From an uncultured Mesonia sp. (GTDB lineage: Bacteria; Bacteroidota; Bacteroidia; Flavobacteriales; Flavobacteriaceae): a DNA stretch of 64,000 nucleotides. Under the pieces are notes generated by a model that searched no databases, was not told the DNA's origin, and saw nothing but the letters and a program-made list of their open reading frames with translations. The DNA is taken from assembly GCA_947499595.1 (NCBI GenBank), contig CANMOY010000002.1, forward strand, positions 344,377 to 408,376, given 5' to 3'. Both the position numbers and the translations under genes were made by a program. Positions within the stretch are counted from its first letter, which is position 1, and every line of letters begins with the position of its first letter. Shown piece by piece: positions 1 through 9,517 of the stretch.

Positions 1-2
1 TG

Positions 3-935
3 TTTAATGACACGAATTGGACAACTGCTATAGATGATTTAATAAAATCAAAACCTAAAAACACAAGAATACTTCCTGTACCATTTAGTAAATACGCATT
101 TGATTTCAACCCAGAGCACTTAAATAATTTTCAATTTATTAAGACAGATGAAAGCCATTTTTATCCAGATAAGAATTCTTTTGATGTTAATAATAGAGTT
201 ATTAAATACAGACTACTTGAAAGCATTGCAAAATTTTTATTTAACGTTAAGGAAAAATATGATACTGAAATACACAGTGATCCGCCAATTAAATTATTTA
301 TTTCGCACGCCAAGGATGACGGTAAAGATTTAGCGATACAATTTAGAAATCATATTTACAGTAATACTAAACTGAAAGCATTTTTTGACGCTAATGATAT
401 AGCAGATGGACATCAATTTGAACAGGAAATAAAAAAACATATAGACCACTCTGCATTTGTAATATTCAATACAGATATATATTCCGATAGAGAATGGTGT
501 AGAAAAGAAATCATTATTGCTAAAAGATATAGATGTCCAATTATAGGTGTAATGGATATTAAAAAAGGAGAAAGAAGAAGTTTCCCTTATAGTGGAAATT
601 TTCCTACTATCACTTGGAACAACAATTTTGAAGAAATTATAAATCTAATTTTATCGCAAATTATCAGCGATAAATACAACGAACTTTATTTGAAATCAAT
701 CGTTGAGATGTATGAATTGGAAAAAAAACATAGTTGTTTAGTGCTTCCCAAAGCACCAGAATTATTTAACTATATTGATATAGAGAATCTCAAATCAGAC
801 AACAAGAAAGTTAAATCTCTTATTGTTTTATATCCAGATCCACCAATTGGTATAGAGGAACTCAGCTTGCTAAATGATGTAGACAAGAAAATTAAATTTA
901 TAACACCTCTTTTATTACCAACATATATTTTATAG
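3..935 (+). CDS. TIR-domain protein, 5' end outside window
   Basis: The frame is open from the first base, so the N-terminus is missing; about 310 residues are visible. Fragment residues ~95-220 form a TIR-like domain: it opens with a KLFISHAKDDGKDLA beta strand/loop, has the FFDANDIADG segment, and carries REWCRKE, matching the WCxxE motif whose glutamate is catalytic in TIR NADases (about residue 169 of the fragment). About 85 further residues follow the TIR domain and are not recognised. The gene ends 2 bases before a SLOG-domain gene and lies in an operon with hsdR. By family knowledge such TIR domains cleave NAD or make nucleotide signals during anti-phage defence; that role is inferred here. 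A SEFIR-type variant without enzyme activity is the alternative. Confidence 0.75.
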   Translation, partial: FNDTNWTTAIDDLIKSKPKNTRILPVPFSKYAFDFNPEHLNNFQFIKTDESHFYPDKNSFDVNNRVIKYRLLESIAKFLFNVKEKYDTEIHSDPPIKLFISHAKDDGKDLAIQFRNHIYSNTKLKAFFDANDIADGHQFEQEIKKHIDHSAFVIFNTDIYSDREWCRKEIIIAKRYRCPIIGVMDIKKGERRSFPYSGNFPTITWNNNFEEIINLILSQIISDKYNELYLKSIVEMYELEKKHSCLVLPKAPELFNYIDIENLKSDNKKVKSLIVLYPDPPIGIEELSLLNDVDKKIKFITPLLLPTYIL

Positions 936-937
936 AT

Positions 938-1897
938 ATGAAAAAAGAAAATAAAGTAACTAACAAGGATTTAGATAAGTATGTTGCTGACGAACTAAAA
1001 GAAACGTTAAAAGAAAGAGAAGTTCATCTTTTTGACGGTAAAAATGTTGCTATTTCAATTAGCAATAGTCCTGAAATAGAAAATTTAGGTTTCTCATTAA
1101 AACATCAAAAAAATCTAATAACTGAGATAACCAGGTTTTTAATAATACACGGTAGTAATTTGATATATGGCGGAGATTTACGTCAAAATGGATACACTAG
1201 ATTATTCTCAAACTTAATATATCAGTATAGGCCTAGTAAAGAAGCAGGTAAGACTTTTTTTAAAAATTACTTCAGTTTTCCTATTCATCTTAATCTTAAG
1301 ACTACTGATGTTTTAGAATTTAGAAAAAATGGTGTTTTACCTATAAAAGTTCAGCCACCAGCAAATTTAGATATTGATGAGTCAAAATTCTATCCTCCTG
1401 AAGGAAATGATAATCTTTTCATATGGTCAGAAAGTTTAACGAAGATGAGAGAAGAGATGCAAAGTAACACTGATGCTAGAATTTTTACTGGTGGTAGTAT
1501 GTCCAATTTTAAAGGCAAATATCCTGGTCTTTTAGAAGAATCCACTCTTGCATTAAAAAATGATACACCTGTATATTTTATGGGCGTATATGGCGGCCTA
1601 ACATCTAGAATCATTGAAGCTCTTAAAGGCAATAAACCACAAGAACTGACAATTGAATGGCAATCATCACAAAACAAAATTTATAAAGAGTTTGTAAGTC
1701 ACTACAATTCTATAAATAGTGAAGAAAAAATAGATTATAAGTCAAATTTAGAGTTTCTAAACAATTATACTTTAGATAGATTAGCTAAAAACAATGGTTT
1801 GTCAGTTGAAGAAAACATAAGACTATTTAGTACAGTTCATACTTCGGAAATAATTTTCCTAATTATGAAAGGACTAAATAAAACATTATCAAAATAA
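938..1897 (+). CDS. SLOG-superfamily protein, probable partner of the TIR protein
   Basis: This 319-residue protein has no signal peptide. Residues ~30-70 hold a Rossmann-like start (NVAISISNSPEI, then IIHGSNLIYGGDLRQNGYT), and ~175-235 hold a GGSMSNFKGKYPGLLEE glycine-rich stretch followed by PVYFMGVYGGLTSRIIEAL. This looks like the nucleotide-binding SLOG fold, which is found as a ligand sensor in Thoeris and related TIR systems. The C-terminal ~80 residues are helical and unassigned. It starts 2 bases after the TIR gene and ends 1 base before hsdR, so all are probably cotranscribed. I infer that it binds or processes the nucleotide made or consumed by the TIR protein. It is AT-richer by eye than hsdR, consistent with separate acquisition. 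The superfamily call is fairly safe; the function is not. Confidence 0.65.
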   Translation: MKKENKVTNKDLDKYVADELKETLKEREVHLFDGKNVAISISNSPEIENLGFSLKHQKNLITEITRFLIIHGSNLIYGGDLRQNGYTRLFSNLIYQYRPSKEAGKTFFKNYFSFPIHLNLKTTDVLEFRKNGVLPIKVQPPANLDIDESKFYPPEGNDNLFIWSESLTKMREEMQSNTDARIFTGGSMSNFKGKYPGLLEESTLALKNDTPVYFMGVYGGLTSRIIEALKGNKPQELTIEWQSSQNKIYKEFVSHYNSINSEEKIDYKSNLEFLNNYTLDRLAKNNGLSVEENIRLFSTVHTSEIIFLIMKGLNKTLSK

Positions 1898-1898
1898 G

Positions 1899-4800
1899 AT
1901 GGTAAACTACTCAGAATATAACGACTCTCAAAAACCAGCACTTTCTCTATTACAAAAAATGGGCTGGCAATACATATCACCAGACGAGGTGTTTAAAGCA
2001 CGTGGTGAGCTATACACTAACGTCATTCTAGATGATATACTAGCAGCTCAGTTAGCTAAAATTAATGCTTTTGAGTACAAAGGAGAAGCCTACCAATTCT
2101 CTACTGGTAGTATTCAAGGCGCTATTAACGCATTAAAAAATGTACCTAATGAGGGTTTAGTACAAACTAATGAGCGTGTGTATGATTTAATTACACTAGG
2201 CAAAAGTTTTAACGAGACGGTTCAAGGAGACCGTAAAGCCTATACCGTAAACTACATAGACTGGGAATATCCAGAAAATAATGTCTTCCACGTAACAGAA
2301 GAATTTGAGGTAGAAGGTCGCAAAGGCAAACGTCGTCCAGATATCGTACTATTCGTTAATGGTATTCCCTTTGTAGTTATAGAGAATAAACGTCGTGATA
2401 AAAATGAAGCGCTAGACGAAGCTATTTCTCAAAACATTCGCAACCAAAGAGAGGACGAAGGCATTCCTAGACTGTTTTACTTCGCACAGTTGTTACTAGC
2501 AGTACATCCTAATGAAGTAAAGTATGGAGCTACTGGTACCAAAGCCAAATTCTGGAGTGTATGGAAAGAGGATGCAGAACGTGAAATTACCAAGCTACTT
2601 AAAAAGAAGACTAATAACACGCTAGCTGAAGAAAGATTAGTTACAGAGCAAGATAAAGGCATTTATGCGCTGTGTAAGCCTGCAAGATTACTCGATTTAA
2701 CCTATAAATACATCGTTTTTGATGGTCCAGACAAAAAAATATGTCGTTACCAGCAATACTTTGCTGTACAAGAAACCATACAGCGCGTAAAAACTAAAAA
2801 CAAAGAAGGTAACCGTCAAGGTGGTGTAATTTGGCACACTACAGGTAGTGGTAAGTCATTAACAATGGTAATGCTTTCTAAAGCACTGGCGCTAGATAAG
2901 ACAATAGAATCACCTAGAGTAATCATTGTAACCGATAGAATAAGCCTAGACAAACAAATATTTAAAACGTTTGTAAACTGTGGTAAAAATGTCAAGAAGG
3001 CAAAAAGTGGTAATGACTTAGTAGAGCTATTGCAAGACAAAGGCAATGAAATCATCACTACCATCATTGATAAATTTGAAGTAGCCACAAAACGCGCTTC
3101 TTTTAAAGAGGAGTCTCAAAACATATTTGTACTCGTAGATGAAAGTCACCGCAGTCAGTACGGTAGCGCACACGCAAATATGAAGCGTATTGTACCTAAT
3201 GCCTCATATATTGGTTTTACCGGTACACCTTTAATGAAGTCTCAAAAAAGTACCTCTAAAAAATTTGGTGGTTTTATTCATAAATACACCATAGACCAAG
3301 CAGTAAAAGATGGTGCAGTATTACCATTACTATACGAAGGACGCTCTGCAAAATTGAGTATCAACAAAAAACAAATAGATAAAGGCTTTGAGCGTCTAGC
3401 AGCACCGCTAAATGAAGAAGCGCGTAAAGATTTAAAAAAGAAGTTTGCCACCATAGCCAAGATCTACGAGTCTGATAATGTGATTGAAGAAATAGCCTAT
3501 GACATTTCAGAACATTTTCGAGACAATTGGAAGAACACAGGTTTCAAAGCACAGTTAGCAGTTCCTAGAATAGATGTAGCCATCAAATACCAAAAGTATT
3601 TTGAAGCGCAAACAGATCCTTCTCTTAGAATTAATACACGTGTAGTTTTCACACCACCAGATAGCAGACAAGATAACGATGATGTGTGGTCAGAAAGCTC
3701 TAGCGAATCGCAAAAATATTGGAAACAAATCTTAGAACGCCATAATGACCAAGAAGCGTATGAAACAGATGTAATTCAGCGTTTTAAAGAAGATAGCAAG
3801 GAGGTTGAACTTATTATCGTAGTCAGCAAATTATTAACTGGCTTTGATGCACCTAGAAACACGGTACTATATTTAGCAAAACCACTAGTGGCACATAACT
3901 TATTGCAAGCTATTGCAAGAGTAAATCGTCTATTTGAAGGTAAAGAGTATGGCCATATTATAGACTACGTAGGTATTTTAGGAAAACTTGATGAGGCACT
4001 AACAGAGTACAGTGCTTTAGAGGATTTTGATGAAGAGGACTTAAAAAACACCGTAGTCGATGTAAAAGATGAAATACGTAAAGTTCCTATACGTCACGCA
4101 GAGGTTTGGGATATTTTTAAAGAGGTTTATGACAAAAAAGATATTGAAGCGCTAGAAAGGCACATAGCAGATAAAGACATTCGTGATCAGTTTTACGACC
4201 GTGTTTCTGCATTTGCTAGAATACTCCAAACCGCATTAGCTTCAGACGACTTTTATAATGAATTTACAACAGAGCAAATTGGCTTTTATAAAAGCGAATT
4301 AAAGAAATTCCAAAGTTTACGTCTATCAGTGCAATTCCGTTATGCCGAGAAAGTATCTTATAAAGAATACGAACCACGTGTACGTAAGCTATTAGATACT
4401 TATATAGATGCCGACAATGTACAAGTACTATCTCGTGATGTAAATATTTTTGACAAAAATATGGTACAAGAGGCATTAGAAAGTTATGGCAAAACACCAG
4501 CTTCTAAAGCAGACTTTATAGCCCACCAAATGAAAAAAGTCATCACAGAAAATATGGAGAAAGATGAGGCTTTTTACAAAAAATTCTCAGAGTTGATAGA
4601 GCAAACCATTAAAGACTTTTACGATGGTAGACTTACTGAAAAAGAATACCTCGAGGCAATGCAAAAAACAAGAGACGACCTAGAGAACGGCTATCAAGAA
4701 GGTATTCCAAATGCAGTACAAAACAACCCAAGAGCGAGAGCTTTTTACGGAGCTTTAAATGAAGTACTCAACAAAAAACTGGATAAAGAAATTAGCAAAC

Positions 4801-5015
4801 AAAAAGTTGCAGAGGCAGGAGTTGAAATTGAAGAGATTGTAAACAGTCTTATCATCACAGATTGGAAAAAGAATGTCGACATTCAAAACAAAATGGAAAA
4901 TCAAATAGAAGATTATTTGATTGGTAAAAGAAGCCAATTAGGTATTGAAATCAGTTTTGATGAAATCGATGCCATATTAATCAAGTGCTTGCGTGTAGCT
5001 AAAAACAATTTCTAA
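1899..5015 (+). CDS. hsdR: Type I restriction enzyme R subunit (HsdR)
   Basis: HsdR is the DNA-translocating and cleaving subunit of a type I restriction-modification complex. The 1038-residue length is normal. The N-terminal nuclease shows PDIVLFVNGIPFVVIENK (residues ~147-164), the PD-ExK signature. The helicase core follows: Walker A TTGSGKS (~315), a DEAD-like DESHRSQ (~414), IGFTGTPL (motif III) and a C-terminal helicase half with LLTGFDAP and QAIARVNR. The C-terminal ~250 residues are helical, as expected for the subunit-interaction region. It starts 1 base after the SLOG gene, and its stop overlaps the start of the next gene (TAATG). HsdM and HsdS are not in the window; if present they should lie upstream of the TIR gene. 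No disruption is visible. Confidence 0.95.
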   Translation: MVNYSEYNDSQKPALSLLQKMGWQYISPDEVFKARGELYTNVILDDILAAQLAKINAFEYKGEAYQFSTGSIQGAINALKNVPNEGLVQTNERVYDLITLGKSFNETVQGDRKAYTVNYIDWEYPENNVFHVTEEFEVEGRKGKRRPDIVLFVNGIPFVVIENKRRDKNEALDEAISQNIRNQREDEGIPRLFYFAQLLLAVHPNEVKYGATGTKAKFWSVWKEDAEREITKLLKKKTNNTLAEERLVTEQDKGIYALCKPARLLDLTYKYIVFDGPDKKICRYQQYFAVQETIQRVKTKNKEGNRQGGVIWHTTGSGKSLTMVMLSKALALDKTIESPRVIIVTDRISLDKQIFKTFVNCGKNVKKAKSGNDLVELLQDKGNEIITTIIDKFEVATKRASFKEESQNIFVLVDESHRSQYGSAHANMKRIVPNASYIGFTGTPLMKSQKSTSKKFGGFIHKYTIDQAVKDGAVLPLLYEGRSAKLSINKKQIDKGFERLAAPLNEEARKDLKKKFATIAKIYESDNVIEEIAYDISEHFRDNWKNTGFKAQLAVPRIDVAIKYQKYFEAQTDPSLRINTRVVFTPPDSRQDNDDVWSESSSESQKYWKQILERHNDQEAYETDVIQRFKEDSKEVELIIVVSKLLTGFDAPRNTVLYLAKPLVAHNLLQAIARVNRLFEGKEYGHIIDYVGILGKLDEALTEYSALEDFDEEDLKNTVVDVKDEIRKVPIRHAEVWDIFKEVYDKKDIEALERHIADKDIRDQFYDRVSAFARILQTALASDDFYNEFTTEQIGFYKSELKKFQSLRLSVQFRYAEKVSYKEYEPRVRKLLDTYIDADNVQVLSRDVNIFDKNMVQEALESYGKTPASKADFIAHQMKKVITENMEKDEAFYKKFSELIEQTIKDFYDGRLTEKEYLEAMQKTRDDLENGYQEGIPNAVQNNPRARAFYGALNEVLNKKLDKEISKQKVAEAGVEIEEIVNSLIITDWKKNVDIQNKMENQIEDYLIGKRSQLGIEISFDEIDAILIKCLRVAKNNF

Positions 5016-5716
5016 TGAGAAGTATACAATACGGCACCAAAGAAATCTTTTACGAGCTGCAGCGGTCTAAGCGCAAAACCTTAGCTATTGAGGTACATCC
5101 AGATAGCTCTGTTCATATCATTGCTCCAGAAGATAGTTCTGTAAAAGATATTGATTTAAAAGTCGAAAAAAGAGCATCCTGGATTATCAAACAACAACAA
5201 TACTTTGAACAATTTCTACCACGAACTCCAGAGCGACAATATATCTCTGGTGAAACTCACTTTTATCTTGGTAAATCCTACCTTTTAAAAGTGATTGCCG
5301 GCAACAAGAATCAAGTAAAACTTAAAGCGGGTAGATTACAAGTAACCTGTAAAGAAACAACTAATCAAGAATTGGTAAAAAAACTATTGGCAAAATGGTA
5401 TTATGAGCACGCCGAAAAGAAATTCAACAAAATAGCTATCGACGCTTTCGCGAAATTTAAAGAGTACGATATCAAAATGCCCACAATTGAAATTAGAAGA
5501 ATGGCTAAACGCTGGGGAAGCTGTAATACAATAGATAAAGTCACCATCAATCCTGAAATTATAAAAGCTTCTTCTAAATGTATTGAGTATGTTTTGATCC
5601 ACGAAATGTGCCATCTTGTAATACCAAAACACAATAAAGAGTTTTACAATGTCTTGACTTCCATAATGCCTAATTGGAAAAAGTGGAAGGATAAGTTAGA
5701 GAATAAGTTATCATAA
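5015..5716 (+). CDS. YgjP/DUF45-type zinc metallopeptidase
   Basis: This 233-residue protein matches the YgjP-like (DUF45, M48-type) family. It shows the family signature RRMAKRWGSC, then HEMCHLVIPKHNKEF at residues ~196-210, that is, an HExxH zinc site with a downstream histidine. The start overlaps the hsdR stop by one base, a sign of translational coupling. YgjP-like genes are often found directly downstream of type I hsdR genes. The cellular role is not known; maturation or turnover of a restriction component is possible but unproven. No signal peptide, so it is cytoplasmic. Confidence 0.85.
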   Translation: MRSIQYGTKEIFYELQRSKRKTLAIEVHPDSSVHIIAPEDSSVKDIDLKVEKRASWIIKQQQYFEQFLPRTPERQYISGETHFYLGKSYLLKVIAGNKNQVKLKAGRLQVTCKETTNQELVKKLLAKWYYEHAEKKFNKIAIDAFAKFKEYDIKMPTIEIRRMAKRWGSCNTIDKVTINPEIIKASSKCIEYVLIHEMCHLVIPKHNKEFYNVLTSIMPNWKKWKDKLENKLS

Positions 5717-6176
5717 CGCCACACTTCCAGCACTTACTCATTCATTCCTTTCGCAAGCTACATTCATTCACTCGCAAAAGCTTTACGTTCGTGCGCAATA
5801 CTAGTTATGTCCACTACGCACCTACCTATCGGATAGACGCTCCATTACCATAATCAGTATTTTTAGCCAAAGCATGCTAAGTAAATGGCACATTCCTTAA
5901 GCAAATTCAACAGTAAATTAGTATTTCAAACTATAGAAATTTTATAGCAATAGTCTTGGAGGAGGTCATTCGCTTAATTACAAGGCTAAACGATTGTTGT
6001 TACCAATTTGGTACCTGATAAATTAGTTGATAGAAGAAGTAGTTGTGCTTACTCTACTTTTTATGCATCTTTTTATAAAAGTACTATAGATCTTGTTTTC
6101 AATTTTTTTTTATAATTTGTTTATTATTATTATTATTATTATTGCTTTATGAATAATTATAAAATTCATTAAAATT
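5717..6176. other. Gene-free spacer after the defence operon
   Basis: No convincing ORF is seen. The first part (5717-5830) is rich in short TTCATTC/TCATTCACTC-like words, and the rest is AT-rich. It probably marks the boundary between the defence island and the following envelope genes. A trinucleotide microsatellite lies near its right end (6119-6143). Confidence 0.5.
6119..6143. repeat. (TTA)n microsatellite upstream of a lipoprotein gene
   Basis: About eight uninterrupted TTA units sit 34-58 bases upstream of the ATG at 6177. Such tracts can change length by polymerase slippage. This one is placed where it could alter promoter spacing or the 5' leader of the downstream gene. Any regulatory effect is inference. 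Confidence 0.8.
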
Positions 6177-6698
6177 ATGAAAAAAATAATTGTATTTCCC
6201 ATTTTAGTGCTTAGTGCATTTTTTATAGCTTGTGAATCAGAACAGGAATTAATTCCAGCATCCAACACGGTAGAAGTAGTGCCAGCAGAAGAGTTTAAGA
6301 TTTTTCCTTTGTCTATAAACCTGCCAGATAATTTTCTTGAATCTACCTACGACTTAAGTGAGCATGATTTAGATACTTTAATTTCTTCTTGGGTAGAAGA
6401 ATTGTATGCCCTAGATTTCGCCCCAGAGTCAGAATCGTATTATATCGGTTTTGAATTCACTATTGATGATAATATTCTGACTTTAAAACCAGCTACCAGT
6501 GCAGGACTAGCGAATACCAAAGATGCTGAGCAGAAAAATGCCTGGAAAAAAATGGCTACATTCGAGGATAATGAAATTATGCAAAAAAAGGTTGCCAAAG
6601 CAGCTCGCAAATTGGCTGAAAATTCTTCAACAACAAAATCCTTAAACATAAGGGTTAAGCGCACTCCAAATCAAATCATGATTGAAAGTAAATCATAA
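6177..6698 (+). CDS. Putative lipoprotein of unknown function
   Basis: This 173-residue protein has a short SPII signal peptide: MKK start, hydrophobic stretch, and an FFIAC lipobox with Cys19, followed by ESEQE. The mature part is acidic at its start, with a lysine-rich helical stretch (KKMATFEDNEIMQKKVAKAARKL) towards the C-terminus. I do not recognise the family. A strong hairpin terminator follows 24 bases after the stop, so it is probably monocistronic. The upstream TTA microsatellite could modulate it. Confidence 0.7.
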   Translation: MKKIIVFPILVLSAFFIACESEQELIPASNTVEVVPAEEFKIFPLSINLPDNFLESTYDLSEHDLDTLISSWVEELYALDFAPESESYYIGFEFTIDDNILTLKPATSAGLANTKDAEQKNAWKKMATFEDNEIMQKKVAKAARKLAENSSTTKSLNIRVKRTPNQIMIESKS

Positions 6699-6721
6699 AT
6701 TAAATTAGATTTCAATTGATT

Positions 6722-6746
6722 AAAATCCGCTTAAAGCGGATTTTTT
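6722..6746 (+). terminator. Intrinsic terminator
   Basis: AAAATCCGCTT pairs with AAGCGGATTTT with a tight loop, followed by a T run. It sits just after the lipoprotein stop at 6698. Confidence 0.85.
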
Positions 6747-6834
6747 AGTAGCGGCTGCTGGGTAATTCTTTTTGTTACTTCTAAAAACAAATCAAATTTA
6801 CCTGCTTTATTTTAGGTAAATTTTAACATTAGCT

Positions 6835-6842
6835 TATATTTG
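6835..6842 (+). promoter_or_regulatory. Bacteroidota -7 promoter element
   Basis: TATATTTG matches the TAnnTTTG consensus of the Bacteroidota primary sigma factor. It ends 24 bases before the ATG at 6867. No clear TTG -33 box is visible at the usual spacing, so the call rests on the -7 element and its position. Confidence 0.6.
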
Positions 6843-6866
6843 CGGGTTTTACATAAATAAAACCAA

Positions 6867-8132
6867 ATGAAAAAATTAATACTTGCCAGTTTGCTGCTTT
6901 TTTGCTGCCAAATTGCTTTGAGTCAAACACAGTATTTGCCCGGTTATATCGTAAATAATTCTGGGGTAAAGCAACAAGTTGAAATCCGTGATGAAGACTG
7001 GAAGGCTACGCCCACTTCTATAAAATACAGAAACACTCCAACAGGAAAAGTGCAGTCAGCCGAAATAAAAAATCTGTTGGCATTTGGCCTGAATCATGGA
7101 CGTAGATTTGAAAGACATACGGTGCAAATCGATCGAAGCACAGATAATTTAAATATATTAAGTCACGTGCGACAATCTAAGCTTGAAGAAGCTACCTTAA
7201 TTTTGGAACTGCTGGTTTCGGGTAAAGCAAAGTTGTATTATTATGAATCTGGGAACTTAAGACGCTTTTTTTATGCGAAGACAGATGGTAGGGTAGAGCC
7301 GCTGATTTATAAAAAGTATTACGATCAGTATGATCGCATCACTACTAATAATAGGTACCAGCAACAATTATTTAATCATATGCGTTGCGAACAAATTTCG
7401 ACTAAAGAAATCACCAGATTAGATTATAAGAAAAGTGATTTGATGAACTATTTTATAAAGTATAATGCTTGTTTTGAGTCAGATGCGACTAAGACTAATA
7501 AGGATGTGCCAAAATTAGAAAAAACAACCAATTATACCTATGACCTAGAGAAGGAAACTAAAGATAAAGCATACTTATTCTTGGGTATAAAACCTGGTTT
7601 TAGAAATTCATCTTTCGAAATTACTGGTGCACCGCTTATAGGTGATGCGCGTAAGCCAAAATTTGATGATCAAACCAGTTTTACCGCTGGGATTGAAATT
7701 GAATATGTCTTACCTGTTCACAACAACAAATGGGCGGCTTTTGTAGAGCCAACTTTTTTTCAGCGTTTTAAGGGGAGTAAAACCATTGAGGGCTACATAA
7801 ATGAGGTAAGCTACAACTCAATTGAAGTCATATTTGGAGGGCGGCATTATTTTTATTTAAACAAAGAAGCTAAATTATTTCTAGAGGCAGGCTTTATTGT
7901 AGATACACCTTTTTCAGACTCAGAAGTTAGTTTTGACGGGCAAAGACCTGCTTTGACTGTGCAATCGGGTACAAGTTTTTCATTGGGAGCTGGTTTTAAG
8001 TATAACAACCGTTACAGTATAGCCGTTCGCTATCAGACCCCAAGAGACATACTCCGAAATTATATGACCTGGGATAGTGAATATAGCAATATCGGTGTAG
8101 TACTAGGCTATCATTTTAGCTTGTTGAAATAA
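6867..8132 (+). CDS. Outer-membrane beta-barrel protein
   Basis: This 421-residue protein has a Sec signal peptide (MKKLILASLLLFCCQIALSQ). The N-terminal half (~20-210) contains YLPGYIVNNSGVKQ and KGKVQSAEIKN-like segments of a type common in Bacteroidota barrel proteins. The C-terminal half (~235-421) alternates glycine- and aromatic-rich strands (AYLFLGIKPGFRNSSFEI, SFSLGAGFKYNNRYSIAVRY) and ends NIGVVLGYHFSLLK, as expected for an outer-membrane barrel. It is therefore likely an integral outer-membrane protein; substrate or role is unknown. It has its own promoter and terminator. Confidence 0.75.
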   Translation: MKKLILASLLLFCCQIALSQTQYLPGYIVNNSGVKQQVEIRDEDWKATPTSIKYRNTPTGKVQSAEIKNLLAFGLNHGRRFERHTVQIDRSTDNLNILSHVRQSKLEEATLILELLVSGKAKLYYYESGNLRRFFYAKTDGRVEPLIYKKYYDQYDRITTNNRYQQQLFNHMRCEQISTKEITRLDYKKSDLMNYFIKYNACFESDATKTNKDVPKLEKTTNYTYDLEKETKDKAYLFLGIKPGFRNSSFEITGAPLIGDARKPKFDDQTSFTAGIEIEYVLPVHNNKWAAFVEPTFFQRFKGSKTIEGYINEVSYNSIEVIFGGRHYFYLNKEAKLFLEAGFIVDTPFSDSEVSFDGQRPALTVQSGTSFSLGAGFKYNNRYSIAVRYQTPRDILRNYMTWDSEYSNIGVVLGYHFSLLK

Positions 8133-8155
8133 AAAAATAACACTCTTCACAATTT

Positions 8156-8184
8156 AAAAGCCAACCGCTCAAGGTTGGCTTTTT
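8156..8184 (+). terminator. Intrinsic terminator
   Basis: AAAAGCCAACC / GGTTGGCTTTTT hairpin with a GCTCAA loop, 24 bases after the barrel gene stop. Confidence 0.88.
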
Positions 8185-8278
8185 ATATTTATTATCTATA
8201 CTACTCCTTCAATTTCGTTTTTAATGCTATTTAAATTTGCTTTGAAAAATGTATATTTATTGCTTTTTAAGATAAACT

Positions 8279-9517
8279 ATGCGCCATTATTTATATATTT
8301 TCATTTTACTTTACGGATGCCTTAGTTGGTCACAACAATCAAAGTCGGTTTTATTTATAGGTAATTCCTATACAGGAGCCAATAATCTGGCGCAATTGGT
8401 TATCGATATGGCTAATAATGCGGGACATCAATTAAATGCGGTAGCTTTTACCCCTGGGGGAGCACGTTTTTTGAATCATGATGCTAATGCACAGGTTACC
8501 AATTTAATTAATCAGCAAGCTTGGGATGCCGTGATTTTACAAGGTCAAAGTCAGGAAACAAGTTTTGGAATGGCGCAGATGCAGCAAGAAGTTTATCCGC
8601 ACGTGGCGTCGCTTGTTCAGAAAATAACCGCCAATCAGAACTGTACCGTTCCTATGTTATTTATGACTTGGGGAAGAGAGAACGGAGATGCCGGAAATTG
8701 CCCCTATGCTCCTTGGGTATGTACTTACACCGGTATGGATGATGCTATTTACAACACTTATATGGATTTAGGCCAGATTAACCAAACCCAAGTAGCTCCA
8801 GTAGGTAGAGTATGGCGCAATTTACGTACTAATCACCCTAATCTTAATTTATATACCTCAGACGGTTCACACCCCAATTATACAGGTAGCTTTGCGGCTG
8901 CATGTACGTTTTTTACTAGTATATTTAATGAAGATCCTACTCAATTAGCTTACTTGGGTAATTTATCGGCCAATGATGCCCAAATTATTAAAGCTGCGGT
9001 GAAAACTGAACTTTATGATGTGTGGGGCAATTATGATTTCACGCCCAATTTGGCTCAGGCGATATTCAGCTATAATAGCAATCAAATGCAGGTTCAGTTT
9101 GATGCAAGTTCTAGTACTTTTGAAACGCTAGAATGGGATTTTGGCGATGGAAATACTTCCACGCAAGTGCAACCCCAACACACTTATGCTACACCAGGTG
9201 ATTATACGGTTAGTTTACAAGCAGCCTACTGCAACAAGACGGTAACCGAACAAAAAAATATTCAGGTTGATAAGCTTGAGATAAATGCAATAAAATCACC
9301 GACCATCGCTCTAATTTTTGATCAGCTTCATCAACAATTGAGTCTTAGTGGAGCTTCAGCCAAGCTTGCATACAGCATTTATGATTTACAGGGGAAAACC
9401 CTCAAGCAAGGACAATTAATGCCTCAAGAGCAAATAGATTTACAACATTTGGCGGCCGGCAGGTATTTTCTGCGCCTAGACAACCAGCAAATTTATTCGT
9501 TTGTCAAATTGCGTTAA
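8279..9517 (+). CDS. Secreted SGNH-type hydrolase with PKD domain and T9SS tail
   Basis: This 412-residue secreted protein has an N-terminal signal peptide ending at CLSWSQ. Residues ~23-235 look like an SGNH/GDSL-type esterase: SVLFIGNSYTG carries the nucleophile serine (S30, in a GNS rather than GDS block), and DGSHPN (~201) is the block V Asp-His pair. One PKD domain follows (EWDFGDGNTST, ~285-330), then a C-terminal T9SS type A sorting domain (YDLQGKTLKQGQL to GRYFLRL). The substrate is unknown; an acyl ester on a surface or environmental glycan is plausible. It overlaps the convergent pncA stop by 4 bases. Confidence 0.8.
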   Translation: MRHYLYIFILLYGCLSWSQQSKSVLFIGNSYTGANNLAQLVIDMANNAGHQLNAVAFTPGGARFLNHDANAQVTNLINQQAWDAVILQGQSQETSFGMAQMQQEVYPHVASLVQKITANQNCTVPMLFMTWGRENGDAGNCPYAPWVCTYTGMDDAIYNTYMDLGQINQTQVAPVGRVWRNLRTNHPNLNLYTSDGSHPNYTGSFAAACTFFTSIFNEDPTQLAYLGNLSANDAQIIKAAVKTELYDVWGNYDFTPNLAQAIFSYNSNQMQVQFDASSSTFETLEWDFGDGNTSTQVQPQHTYATPGDYTVSLQAAYCNKTVTEQKNIQVDKLEINAIKSPTIALIFDQLHQQLSLSGASAKLAYSIYDLQGKTLKQGQLMPQEQIDLQHLAAGRYFLRLDNQQIYSFVKLR

